This document shows, one piece after another, positions 1-10,554 of a stretch of DNA of 34,116 bases (its first letter is position 1; the number at the start of each line of letters is the position of its first letter). The position numbers and the translations under genes were made by a program. This DNA comes from Gloeopeniophorella convolvens (lineage: Eukaryota; Basidiomycota; Agaricomycetes; Russulales). The stretch covers positions 1-34,116 of the forward strand of contig WTXD01000128.1 of the NCBI GenBank assembly GCA_022496205.1. The letters run 5' to 3'. Below the pieces are notes generated by a model. It was not told the origin of the DNA. It saw only the letters and a program-made list of their open reading frames with translations, and made no database searches.

Positions 1-305
1 CTATCTTATCTTGTGTATATAATGTTCTAGACTTAAGGCTGTGTTCAGCCCCACATTCGTTCCCGTGTTCCAGACTCTTCTAGGGCATTCCATGACCCAC
101 CTTGTACTCCGGTACCCACTCTTACTCCGTTTCATGTGGGTCTCCTAGGCTTTCTAAGCATTGTTTATCACATGCTATTGTCGTTCCTTACTTGTATAAA
201 AGGACCTCCTCTTTCGCCTTTGTAGCCTCAGTCTTTTGACCTTCTCTGACTGAGCGTCACTCTGTGTCCTTCAGTTGTCACTCCACCCTCTGCTGCGCTT
301 CAACA
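1..305 (+). mobile_element. LTR of an LTR retrotransposon (3' LTR or solo LTR, left part outside window)
   Basis: The LINE reverse transcriptase reading frame stops matching at 305/306. The sequence to the left ends in CTTCAACA; read from the other strand it starts TGTTG, the usual terminal dinucleotide context of fungal LTRs. A TATA box at 195-203 lies about 100 bp before this end, which fits a U3-R-U5 layout transcribed rightwards. Because LINE sequence, not a primer-binding site and gag, follows position 305, this is either the 3' LTR of an element lying left of the window or a solo LTR. The left boundary and the target duplication cannot be seen. Copia or gypsy assignment is not possible from this piece. 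Confidence 0.6.
195..203 (+). promoter_or_regulatory. TATA box inside the LTR
   Basis: TATAAAAGG lies about 100 bp before the LTR end, where the transcription start of an LTR retrotransposon is expected. It is followed by pyrimidine-rich sequence suitable for R and U5. Confidence 0.5.
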
Positions 306-2019
306 CATCTGTGCAGTTTGATGCGTTGCGGCCACCGAATTGGTTGGTGGGGATGATATGGTTCGTTCCGATGTCGTGCAGGAGGCGTCGGGTGATAACC
401 TTCTCGAGAAGTTTACCAAAGCACTCCAACAACACGATGGGATGCCAGTTTTTCGTGAGCGAGTAGTCGGAACAATTTGGTTTAGGAATCACCACGACTG
501 CAGCCGTTTTCCAAGCGCGGGGGTGGTAACCACGCCGGAGGCATGCTTCGAAGATGGTGGTGATGCGGGCTGCGTCTGCATCCCAGGCCCATTTGATGAG
601 TTGGTAACCATGATTAGAAAGGCCGGGGGCGGAGCGATTGGACGTGTCTTTGAGGCAGTCGTCAATTTCTTCTTGGCAGAGCAGGAGGTATGTGCGGGTC
701 GGGTGAGCTGGAGGATCATCTGCCGGTGTCAGCGTGACCTCCGGGGGAGATGTGGGAAAGAAACGCGATGCAAGTGCCTCGCTCATGCTCTGCAGCGTGT
801 CTAGAAGTTGGCCGTCAGCGCCTTGTAGGAATGGTACCTGCTTTTGCTTGCGGCCGTGGTGCCATTTTGTGGCTGCCCAGATGTCTTCGAGCTTGCCGTA
901 TTGTAACAGCTGGTTTGCCCATTCGCGTTTTGCGTCGCGAACACCTTGGCGTAGGGCCTTTCGAGCATTCTTGCGAGAGTTGGGGTCTGCAGCCGCCCGA
1001 AGGGCAGCCGCGAGCATGTCGCACTGATCATTCCACCAGGATGCTTGAAGGTCATATGGGCGGCCACGGCACTCCATTGAAGCTGCCAGGGCCGTCTCAA
1101 CATCCGCAGTGAGTTGTGCGACTGCGGAGTCAATGGAGTCAGCATCTGGTAGATCGTTGAGAGAGATGGAACGGATTGGGAATGCCTGCGCCCATTTCCC
1201 GGACTGTTTTGCATCGATCACATAGCCACGGGTAGTTGGGAAAGGGTCGTGTTCGGGGTTGCTGAAGCAGGTCAGGGTGAGGCGGAGGGCAGCGTGGTCT
1301 GAGCCAAGGCTTGCTTCGCGGTCGATAATGAGATTCTGGAAGGAGTCGTCAAGTTGCGCTTTAAGGTTGATCCAAGCCAGGTCGATGGTAGAGTCCCGTT
1401 GGTCTCCTTCCCCAAAACGGGTGGGGACGCACGGCTCGTTTAGGAGGGTGAGGAAATGCTGGTCTGACCAGTCAATAAGACGATCAGCCCATGGGGATTG
1501 CGGAAGGCCGGGAGGTGACCAGTCCGGGTGGTGGGCGTTGAAGTCCCCACAGACGAGAGTGGGTATGATTGGATCAATTGGAAGGGCAAGGAGGGAGTGA
1601 AGAGCAGAGCGGTCGTTGACATCATGATAGAAGACGATGATGTGAAAGGCTTCGTCTTCCACCCGGACGTCGAGAAGAAGGCTGCAGTTGTGCGCAAGCT
1701 TATCATTGCGTGCTGAGATGCGGAGGCCTGGGAAATGCGAGCGGGCGTAGGCTACGACCTTCGCCGGTTTGTCGGGTGAATGTGATGGGTAGTAGATGTC
1801 CCAGCCAGGTCCAGATGCAACCCCAAGGGTGGCAGTCCCCTCGGGGTCAGAGTCCGACCTGCGAACCCCGATGTGATCATACCATGGCTCCTGTACTAGG
1901 ATGATGTCAGCATTGGTTTCTTTCGAGTTAAGGAGTGTATGCGAGATAAAGTTGCTGCGTCGCGTGTTCACGCAGAGGATGCAGATCGAGTGATCTTTGG
2001 TAAATCGGACGTGTTTCAT
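306..2019 (-). pseudogene. LINE ORF2: endonuclease plus start of reverse transcriptase, cut by LTR
   Basis: About 571 residues of ORF2 remain. The N-terminal 230 or so residues are an endonuclease/exonuclease/phosphatase domain that nicks target DNA: motifs seen are LVQEPW near residue 41, GDFNAHHPDW near 159, STIDLAW near 210 and GSDHAALR near 240. A helical linker follows, then the first reverse transcriptase blocks (VVVIPKPN, the NWHPIVLLECFGKLLEKV block and NQFGGRNAS). The usual arginine of NWRPI is histidine here. At 305/306 the frame runs into the LTR and ends about 12 residues later at 271. The catalytic YxDD block is therefore missing. The start ATG overlaps the ORF1 stop in an ATGA arrangement (2019-2016), which suggests coupled translation. 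Confidence 0.85.
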
Positions 2020-2275
2020 TCTGTATCGTCAAGATCAGCGATCGAATCACGGGCCGGGATGCGGTACTTCTCGCGCTCAGGGCAGCTCGGGTCCCGAGCC
2101 GTGTGTCCCGTCTTTTTGCAGTTGATGCAGGCGAAGGTGCAATTGCACTGCCCGTGTGTTGGGTGGAGTTTGAGGTTGTTCTTGTTAGGGCACTTGACTG
2201 GGTGTTCTTTGCCTCTGTGACCCTTGCCGCAGATCCAGCAGCGTACTGAGTCGCGCGAGAGTCGGCAAGCGGGGG
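2016..2275 (-). pseudogene. LINE ORF1, 3' part (last two zinc knuckles), separated by the MULE
   Basis: This stretch continues ORF1 beyond the MULE insertion. It completes the first knuckle cysteine and encodes two further cysteine-histidine clusters (a CWICGKGH block, then a CINCKKTGH block) and an acidic end DLDDTE. The stop TGA overlaps the ATG of ORF2. When the MULE and one 9-bp target copy are left out of the count, the two ORF1 pieces add up to 3081 nt, exactly 1027 codons with no frame change. Nucleocapsid-like RNA binding is the expected role. The stretch is unlikely to be translated in its present state because the MULE separates it from the ORF1 start. Confidence 0.8.
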
Positions 2276-2284
2276 CCTCATGTC
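2276..2284. repeat. 9-bp target site duplication, left copy
   Basis: CCTCATGTC flanks the left end of the MULE directly and is repeated without mismatch at 5446-5454. Nine bases is the typical MULE target duplication length. Confidence 0.9.
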
Positions 2285-2315
2285 AGTTGCGTACTTTCCA
2301 CATCGTTCCCACGCC
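2285..2315 (+). repeat. MULE terminal inverted repeat, left
   Basis: The outer bases AGT are followed by a variable stretch and then by a perfectly conserved inner block whose core is ACTTTCCACATCGTTCCC. About 26 of 31 positions match the reverse complement of 5415-5445; the mismatches are in the outer ten bases. Confidence 0.9.
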
Positions 2316-2412
2316 TCCGGGGCCGGTTTCCGGCCGGCCACCGGTGATCTTCCGAGTAAGTTAGGATTAGGGTTATAACAATAAATTATTTTATATTGCA
2401 TGTGTAGTGTGA

Positions 2413-2485
2413 ATGACAACGCTTTTTTGACAATGAGTAATTGGGATGACAACACCTTTTCACACTGTGTAATATCAATGACAAA
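2413..2485 (+). repeat. Subterminal ATGACAA repeats of the MULE
   Basis: ATGACAAC occurs at 2413-2420 and 2446-2453, and ATGACAAA at 2478-2485, each about 33 bp apart and followed by a C/A-then-T-run context. One more ATGACAAA lies at 5339-5346 near the right end. Subterminal repeats of this kind are candidate transposase binding sites. Confidence 0.55.
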
Positions 2486-2516
2486 TCACTTTTTATTCAC
2501 GTCTAAGTACTAACTA

Positions 2517-5197
2517 CTACTGTGTACTAGGGGGGTAATAGCTGTAGGGGAGGGAGGGAGGGGGATTGTGCCGGACTGGAAGAAACTGACTAAGTGCGTA
2601 ATTGTACGTGATAGGGGCCGGATTAGGAGCATGTGACAGCAATGCGGGAAGCGCTGGAATGTGCGGGGTCGCAGGTAGGGGTGGGGGAGCGGATGGCGTC
2701 GGCGCTGGCGTTGCGTCGGCTCGCTTTCGGCCGCGCTTGGGCTGCGAGGGAGGGGGTGGGAGATTCGGATTTGCTGCGTGGGCGCGTGCAGCAATGTTGT
2801 TGGCGGCCGACTGTGCATTGGTGGCGGCATTCTTCCCAGAATCTTGGCCACCGCTGTATGGGTCGGTGTTCTTGATGCGAGGCGCCTTGCGGTTCAGCTC
2901 GCCGATGCGCTCCGTCGCACTTGGTTGGTTAGCTGCGTCGCTGGGTCGGCGCCTTTTGGTGTGCTTCTGCGCCGCCTTTGCCCCCATTCGCTCGGCGGTC
3001 TCGGGCCAGGAGTGCTGGTTGGGGGCAATAACCTCCTTTTCTGGAAGTGCACTACCCGCTGAGCGCGCCGCGCCGTCGTACGCCATAACGTGTGACTCGA
3101 TCGCCTGGAGCGATCGAACCGATGTCAGAGATGAAGGCACAGCGTCGTCACTGAGGAGCGCCGTAGACAGGGATATTACATGTTCCAGCATCTTCTTTGA
3201 TTTCTCCTTGTGGACCTCGGGCGTGTGCGTGAGTACCGAAAGCAGCGAGGGGATCTTCGGGAGTGGCGCCACGGCTCTGATTGGCTCCGCCTGCACACCG
3301 ACCCACAGCTGGACGGCGGCGATGTGCTTGCAAAAACGGATGCGCGGCCAATCTAGGCAGTCACAGGCCGCTCGGCCGAGATCGACATAATACATATGGG
3401 ATGTATTCGATGCGGATCGCACGTAATACCGCCCGTCGTCCAATAGCTGGACGTCGGTCTTCATCTCCGCGGCGCGCTTCATGATCTCGGCGCGCCGAGC
3501 ATCAGCCAAGTTGGGACCTTCGAAACCAAGCCCTTGGCGGCGGTGACGGTTCTCGTACGTCGGCAGCATGTTCTCCACCAAGGTATGGAGGAGATGATCG
3601 ACTCGGCGATTTCGCTTCCCATCCAGCCAAGTAGATTTGAGTACATGGTGATATCTAGGTGGATATAACATTAGATTTGCACCGATCTTGCCTAATCTCG
3701 GACCGATAAGACTACTTACGCCTCGATAAGCATGTTCGTATCACCCTCTTGAAAGATCGTGCGGTGTAACCGCGACCATCCCGTCCATTGAGGGAGGACG
3801 GTCATCCAGTTCAGCTGCAGATAATCGATCATGCTTTGGGGAACCGAGGGATCGGTTCTGATCTGATCCCACCAGGTGAAGAATTGATCTCGATCGGCCG
3901 TTCTCACCCATTTTCGAATCAATGCCCAGAGCTCCGGGAACGCGGTTGTATTGAAATGCGTCCGAATCGCACACAGGACGTGCCACCAGCATAGCAGCAT
4001 TGTGCAGCCAGGGAAGGCGACCTTGATTGCGTTCATTTACGCTTGATCGCGATCGGTCATGACGATCTTTGGTGTAACGGACGGGTTCCAAGACTTTACT
4101 AAATTGAGAAAATGGAGAATGGTTGCCTGGGTGCCGCTAGATGACAGCATCCAGGCAGCAGGAACACCTGCCAACGCCAAATTAAGCGGAAATGAAGCGG
4201 AAATGAAATCTGAAGCGTACCATGGCCCCAATGATCTCTGATAATCAGGGTAAACAGCTGGAGGCCAGAGTACTGTGTAGTGTTGTGGGTGGCATCTATT
4301 GCCAGGAAATCACCTCCCAGTAGAGTGAACATGGATTGCTGGAATTGGGTTTGAATGCAGAGCACAAAGGTCTCCTGTGCTAGCAGAGATCCTTCTGGGA
4401 CAGGATCTGTTTTGTCCTTCAGGAACACCAGATCTCCGCCCTTACGAAGCTGCTCAACCCAAACGCTTGCCGAGATCGCATCGTTCTCATCGAATTGAAT
4501 CTCGTCGCTCTCGACGATGCGACGGATACGACTAATATCGCGCATAGTGATATAATGATCGCGCTCTGTCGGGGTGGTCGATTCGCGGATCTGCTTAAGC
4601 TAAACAGCCGTTAGATTAACGAAATGAATGATTAGATCTAGTGACTCACTATCGCTTTACCCTCCACTCCTGTGTGTACCAACGCCATGATCTTCTCCCG
4701 TACTGGCTCCGAGAGGCGGATGAATATAAGGTTTTCATTTCCGATCTCGTGGTCGTGCTCGGCCTCGTACTTGCCAAGCACGGTCTGGATGTGCGGATAG
4801 AGTTTGATGGTGATGCGCGCCCCGCAGCCCATGTGCTTGGTGGGAATCTTCCGATTCCAGTCGTGCTTCTTCTCGTAACGTTTGAACCTCACCCCCCCGA
4901 GCCCTCTCGGGAACATTTGAGGGTACGCCGCTCCAGCCAGATTGGGCTATCGGATGGCTCCGGGCGTTCGGTCTGGTGTGAAATGAACTCCACGCCGTGT
5001 TGATGTTCTTCGGCAGCAAGCCAGGCTTTGAATGCATCAAGATTTAGCCATTCCAAATGCATCCCGCCTTTTTCCCGGTCGTACGCGATGCTCCCTTTGC
5101 GACGGGAGGTGGCCGGGTCATCGGTACGGCGCCTTCGGCCGGCATGGCGTGTGATGTCACTGAGCGCGGGACCGACAGGGATGTCAAATGTTGCCAT
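2517..5197 (-). pseudogene. MULE transposase, four exons, one frameshift and one nonsense codon
   Basis: The gene would code for about 837 residues: ATG at 5197, introns 4600-4649, 4168-4220 and 3655-3719 (50, 53 and 65 bp, GT-AG), stop at 2517. Order of parts: an N-terminal zinc-binding DNA-recognition region with GCGARI and a HDHEIG block; the MULE catalytic core with Asp in LAIDATHN, Asp in VMTDRD and the putative Glu in LIEAYHHV (its codon is just before the last intron); the CWWH block; a SWIM zinc finger (ACDC, then FCKH); and a proline-rich basic tail. Lesions: a seven-G run near 4892-4898 is one base short of keeping frame, and TAA at 4037-4039 interrupts the core just after the second Asp. 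Family knowledge: this enzyme cuts and pastes the element. Confidence 0.88.
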
Positions 5198-5414
5198 TTT
5201 CGGGAAGGTAAGGGGGAGGAGGAGGAGGAGGTGTGTGTCCCCCATCCCCCATCCCCCTTCCCTCGTCCTCCCAGACACAGACACACTGGTGCAGACACAT
5301 TACTCATAGTATATTACTGATTTGATTACATACAAGAAATGACAAAAGCGTTCAAGATAAAACAATAAAGTCTGAGTTCGAAATGAAGAGTGGTCCGACG
5401 GACCGCCTTACCGG

Positions 5415-5445
5415 GGCGTGGGAACGATGTGGAAAGTCAAAGACT
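5415..5445 (-). repeat. MULE terminal inverted repeat, right
   Basis: Reverse complement of the left repeat at 2285-2315, with mismatches only in the outermost ten bases. Confidence 0.9.
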
Positions 5446-5454
5446 CCTCATGTC
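5446..5454. repeat. 9-bp target site duplication, right copy
   Basis: CCTCATGTC, identical to 2276-2284. It overlaps codons of the LINE ORF1 zinc knuckle. Confidence 0.9.
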
Positions 5455-8266
5455 CAAGCTGCCAGCAGCGTGGACATTGTACGAGAGGAGCACGAGAGGC
5501 GTACCGGGTGACCTTGACCTGCTTGCCAAACATGGATATTGAGCGATCCTTGAGCATGGTTTTGGTGATATCACCATCAGGGTCTATGAATGCAAAGGAG
5601 ACTGAAGACGTTAGTTGACCGTGCATGCGGCCTTCAGGTTTCACCCATCGTGGGGTGAGGGTAAATTGAAGTGGGCGGAGTAACCGGTTTTTGCGAGTCT
5701 CGTCAAGGAGCTCCTCTTCAGAATATAGGAGTCCTGGCTCGGGGCCTGTGGGGACGCCGTGGAGAGCGATGCGAGACCAGCCGCTGGCGGGGAGGAGGGT
5801 GCTGTTAGGGAAAGGTTGGAGGAGGATGCGTGCGTGTTGGATGATGCGCTCAAATTTGACCACGTCAGAGAAGCCCAGAATAAAGTTGTTACCGCTGCGG
5901 GCCCAGCGACCGTATGCTAAAGGAAGTGAGGAGCGTTCGGCGACCAGGGCATCGCGAAGGCGCATGACGATGGTGTGGGCGAGAGGGCGTACTTGGTCTG
6001 CCTGGTCTGTCCCCGCGGTGGCAGTTGGGCGTACTATCACCACTTCTGTGACGCGACGTTCTGGAGTTGGGGACGGTTTCGTTGGGGCCGGCGATGGGGA
6101 GTTGGTGGAGTTTGTGGATGGTGTCGTGGGTGATGCTTCCTGGCCTTTGCCTTTGCCTTGCTGATGTTTGGGACGCGTGGCGTTGGCGTAAGTGCGGCGG
6201 ACGGGGACGTTTGTCCACCCAGCGGTATGATTGGTGGCTGGCATTGATGGACTGGCGCGAGGAGCAGAAGTTAGTGCCGCTTGAGCATCAATGAGTTCTT
6301 GTGAGGAGATGTCGTCGCCATCATCGGGGAGCCGGAAGCGCACGCGGGGTTCAGGTGTGGCAGCTGCGGTAGGTGGGGTGGGGGGCGGGAAGGATCCGGT
6401 GGCAGAGTTCGGAGGACTGAGGCTCCTGACCCCCGTGAGGCTGGGGCGTGGGACGGTGCCAGGGCTGGGGCGAGCGGAGTAGAAGCCCCCACCTGTGGAG
6501 GCAGATTGCTGTAACAGGGGGTGGGCGGCTTCGATCCGTTCGAGGCGGGCCGTGATGGGGTGGAGTTCTTGGCGGATGGCCGCAAGCATGGCTTGGAGGA
6601 TGCCTGGTTGTGCCTTGTCCGCGGCCGCGAAGTAGTCGGGTTCCACCGATGAGCGGTCGACTTGCATACCGCCGGCCGAGATAACGTCGTGACCGTTGGC
6701 ACGGAGGGCTGCGTCATAGTCTGATTGGGTGCTCGCGAGGTTAGACGTGACTGGGGGAGTTGGTGCTGGGGGAGATGGAGCGTGCATGCTGTTCTGGAGT
6801 CCTCCGTTTAGCTCAAGCATGGTAGATATTGAGGGAGAGGTCATGTGAACTTCTCCGGGGCCTGTGGCGAGCACTGTGGCAGGACCTGGCCCTTCGGAAG
6901 GGGCGCGGTCTGTGTAGGAGAGTGGAGTGGATAGTCGGTCTTCGGGGGGAAGAGAAGTCGGGTCGTCGTCCTCTGTCTTCATTGCAAGAGCGCTGGCCAT
7001 GCCTTGCTCAGCTATGGCGACGAGGTCCGGATCGGGAATGTGGTCGTGGAGGCCAGCTAACGTGGGGGTGAAGCCACGCGCGTCCCTAATGGCGTCAATG
7101 TCAATTCCAGATGCATGTTGGAGAAACTCAGCGTCTTCGTTGGTGATGGGTTGCGCGTATGCCCTGAAACGTTTGCTGCGTTCCTCGGCAATTATTTCCG
7201 AGGCGTTACTATCTGCCCATTCGCGCGCTTGCTTGACCAGGAATTCTTGACGCTGAGCTGCAATTGTCGAGATTTCCGCTTGGATGGAGCGGGATGCCTC
7301 GTCCATAAGGCGGTGGTACAAATTCTCCCGTTCCCTGATAAAGTCGGGACTGGATTGGATTGCGTTAGCAGCCTCCTCCAGGAGGCGGGGTCGGATCTCT
7401 AATGATTCGCGTACGAAGTCAGGGTCGGATTTGATGCCTTCCTTGCGCCGGGCGAGTTTGTCTGCCTTGAATGCAGCGTACGACTGTTCGACTTCGAGTT
7501 CGACCCTTCTCTGCGCGGCAGCTGTGTATTCAGCGCGGAAGTCTTGGATGTTGTTATCGATCTCGACGCGTGCGGCTTTGCGTGCCGAGGACTCCTCTGC
7601 GTGAGCCCATGCTAAGGTCTCATGTCGGATGCGTGTTTCGATGGCAGCCACGACTTTCTCCTTAACGGACTTGCGGATGCCGCTCGTTGATGCGATGAAG
7701 CGTTCGAATTCGTCCGGAGTGACTGGGGCCGAGTCCGCGACGCAACCGCAGTGGTCGCAGTAGGCGAGATATCCAGGGTAGGGGCCGAGTGCGCGTTGGA
7801 GTAAGGCAACGGCACCTCGTGCTGTCTGAACGTTGGTGAGATCTTTGGGGCTGCGGGCGACGCGCAAGCCGAGGGTGGCTGCACGAGACATGCACGTAAC
7901 GGCCTGGAGGATGCTGTCAGTTGACCAGTTGTGCGCAGCGTGGCCCCCGTTGTCGGATGGGTCTATAGAGGATGCATCTGGGAGGGGGACCGCCGGGCTG
8001 TTGTGGCGCTGAGCGATGCCGAGCAGGATTTCTTCAAAGGGGGAGTGAAGTGAGAACGACGCCCCGCAGCTCGGGGTGAACAGTTGGATTGAGTCGGAGT
8101 CCGGGTCGTCGCACGATTCGGTCATGTCGAAAGTGCCGTGGTGGACAGGGAGGCTGATTTCGTACTCTTCGAGTTGGCTGGAAGGTACGACCAAAGACCC
8201 GGGAGGGTCTATTTGAGTTCCAGGGTCCCCGGAGGGATCCCCTGGGAGGGGGATAGCGTTGGACAT
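5446..8266 (-). pseudogene. LINE ORF1 (gag-like), 5' part, cut by MULE inside the first zinc knuckle
   Basis: A 940-residue stretch starting MSNAIPLPGDPSG. The N-terminal third contains one Cys/His group (YCDHCGC) and then a long charged, probably helical region rich in Glu, Ala and Arg (about residues 200-370). The middle is low-complexity Pro/Ser/Thr. Around residues 730-890 there is a globular segment ending in a GWSRIALHGVPTG block, of the type found before the knuckles in fungal LINE ORF1 proteins. The reading enters the first CCHC knuckle (CPRCWQLGH) and is then broken by the MULE; the present frame runs about ten codons into the transposon and stops at 5408. ORF1 proteins bind element RNA; that role is inferred from the family. 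Confidence 0.82.
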
Positions 8267-8988
8267 GTGTGTAGCGGCGAGTAGCTGCTGAGTAGCGTGA
8301 TACGGGGTCGCGAGGATGCCAGGCGTTATCCCGGTGGTGGTGGTCGGTGTGCCGGGAGTATGGCGCGGTTACGGCCTATATGTGGCCACCGCCTTGCCGC
8401 TGTGGAAGCGGCCCGGACTTACATCATCAGAATCATTAACTGACTTCGCATTTCACGACCCCCGCCGGCCCGTTACCCGTAACTACTTACTCGATTCGAA
8501 ACAATGCGCCTGTATTATGTACTAGTGCGACCGCGTCTTGGCGTAGACCGCCTGTTGCGGAATATAAATGCTGACAAAAAAAAAAAGAACATTACCGGAA
8601 GCGGTTGTTTGGATCCGAGGGCGTTGCCAAATACACAATCCGGTTTGGGCAGGTGCAGGCTCAGGCAGCCGTGCCTGGCGCCTCCCGTGCCCGTGCACTG
8701 GCACTGAGCATGTCACGCGCATGCCACCACACTGCACTGCTGCTACACACCGCAGCCAGACTACAGTCTACGAGCCACCGTTCCAACGTACGGGATCCCA
8801 TTCCTGTTTTCATTGCACACTTTCTGAACCATCTACCCCTCATTTCCGCCCAATACCCCTGGAAACGTTTTGTGCGGATCTCTGTACACCGCATAGCCCT
8901 GGTACAACCGGCACTCAAGGTTTCAAGATCTCATGTCGAAGGATGGGGGCTCTGACTCGTATAAGGCACGACCAGGATCTCACTTTTC
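8267..8988. other. Spacer with LINE 5' untranslated region and promoter side of the F-box gene
   Basis: The left part must include the untranslated leader of the LINE, whose end I cannot place. A run of 11 A residues lies at 8576-8586. The rest is C-rich sequence that may hold the promoter and leader of the next gene. Open frames here have no recognisable product. Confidence 0.4.
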
Positions 8989-10554
8989 ATGGAGCGGTAA
9001 GGGAACTAATCTGTTTATTCTATTCGTCATTCGAACTCATGTCGTATAGCTGCTACCAGCCTGCCTCACCGCACCGTAACGATTGACACTCTTCCCGACG
9101 ATGTCCTCTTGGAGGTCTTCGATCTGTGCCGCCCAATAGACTGTAAACTTCGACGCAACTGGTACCAAGTCGTCCCGGCAGATGTGTGTCGCAGATGGCG
9201 CTAGATCATCATCGCCTCTCCAAGGCGCCTGCAACTGTACTTACATTGGTACGCGGGTTCTCCTATCACCGACGTTCTCCGCCTTTCGCCACCTTCCGTC
9301 CCGCTCTGTATATGGTACGACGACGACGACGACGAATCTTCTGGCGGCGGCCGCTGGGATTCTCAAGCTGAAGCCAATCTTCTTCTCTTGCTAGAGTATC
9401 TTCCCCGGGTGCGCGAGGTGTCGTTCTATTCGATATCAACGGAAACCGTCAACATGTTTCTCTCGAAGATGACGGAGTCGGCCCCAATGCTGGATCTACT
9501 CCATGTCGGATCCGGGTACACATGCTTCGCCATTCCCAGTACATTTCTCTGCGGCGACGCACCTTCATTGGACTCCCTCGAATTATCTGGCGCACTTCCC
9601 ACCCTTCCTCTTGCATCGAACGCTACTACCCTCATCTTCATCATGGATGGATATACGCCCGAACTCACTTGGTTGGAAGACCTCCTCGAGGTAGTGTGTT
9701 CCATGCACCGGTTGCACCGTCTCGACTTGGACTTGGGGGATACGGATTTTCTCCCGCTCAAGAACAAACAGCTGAAGACGCTCCAGGGGTTGACCGCCTT
9801 TGCGTTGGCTGGAACAGTAATGCAGCTGGAAGCCATAACCAGCAGAATAGACGCCCCTAGTCTCGAGGACCTCGTAGTCAAAGTATTTGTTTCCAGCGCT
9901 TCCCCTGTTCCATCGTTCTCCCGCTTCATCCGCAACGCTGAGGTGCTCCAGATCGACTCCGCACACGTAGGGATCACGCAAAGCAAAATCCTTTTTGGAT
10001 CTTGCCCGCCACCACCATGCACTCCATGCTTTCGGATCACGATCTCATTCTGCAGAAGAAATCTGGAAGAGGTGGTCCGAATGTTCTCTTTTGCTCTTGG
10101 CCCTCTCTTTCAGCGTACGGAGTTGCTCTCCCTTGGGTTTGGTCTCCAACGAAGTTACAGCGTTCTATGCCGCGAGAACAGGGCCACTTTCAAGCAGTGG
10201 AGTACCCTGCTATCTGAGTTCAAGTTCAGTGCGGTAGAAGTCTTATGGATAGATTCTAACGTCGCCGAGGGGGTGGTCGTCGCGCTGTCCCTACCGTGGC
10301 TCACGCTGTTGGCCAAGGCAACTGATGTATACATCTGCCACAAAACCGACGACAACATCGACTTGATGCGCAAGTTGCTTTCGCAACTTGAGTACATATT
10401 CAGGACGCGTGGTACCAGAGCGGCGAAGATTGCTCGTAAAGAGTTCTTACCCGAGGAATGGCCCCTGAGGCTGAACAGCCTTTTCACCGAGTACGCCGAC
10501 GACGGCTTTTCGTGCCCGGAGCCGGAATCGCCAAGCAGTAGTGATTCTGATTAG
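8989..10554 (+). pseudogene. F-box-like protein, copy 1, with one nonsense codon
   Basis: Best model: an 8-nt first exon ATGGAGCG (8989-8996), a 63-bp intron (8997-9059, GTAAGG to CCAG), then one exon to 10554; 1503 nt, 501 codons. The N-terminus VTIDTLPDDVLLEVFDLC followed by WYQVVPADVCRRW is an F-box, which in family members links Skp1-Cullin ubiquitin ligases to a substrate. The rest resembles the degenerate leucine-rich region typical of Agaricomycete F-box proteins and ends in an acidic Ser/Asp tail. TAG at 9202-9204 stands where paralogues have a Gln after CRRW or HRW; before and after it the frame is the same. The gene is probably dead or makes an N-terminally shortened product from a later ATG. 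Related to the copies at 22, 24 and 27 kb. Confidence 0.75.

Larger units (their letters stand above)
2285..5445 (-). mobile_element. MULE (Mutator-like) DNA transposon, complete, 3161 bp
   Basis: The element has 31-bp terminal inverted repeats (2285-2315 and 5415-5445), a perfect 9-bp target duplication, and one transposase gene on the minus strand filling most of its length. It inserted into the zinc-knuckle codons of LINE ORF1, so it is younger than the LINE copy. Short ATGACAA-type subterminal repeats lie inside the left end and once inside the right end. The transposase has one frameshift and one stop, so this copy is probably non-autonomous now, but its intact ends could still be moved by an active relative. 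Confidence 0.92.
306..8266 (-). mobile_element. LINE (non-LTR retrotransposon), Tad-like, interrupted by an LTR and a MULE
   Basis: Two overlapping reading frames on the minus strand give the classic fungal LINE layout: ORF1 with C-terminal zinc knuckles, then ORF2 with an AP-like endonuclease and a reverse transcriptase. The body runs from ORF1 start at 8266 to 306, where the LTR cuts the RT domain; the remainder of ORF2 must lie left of the window, if it survives. The interval 2285-5445 is a later MULE insertion. The 5' untranslated part extends some way above 8266, but its limit is not resolved. The 3' end, tail and target duplication are outside the window. The loss is at the 3' side by insertion, not the 5' truncation usual for dead LINEs. 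Confidence 0.85.
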
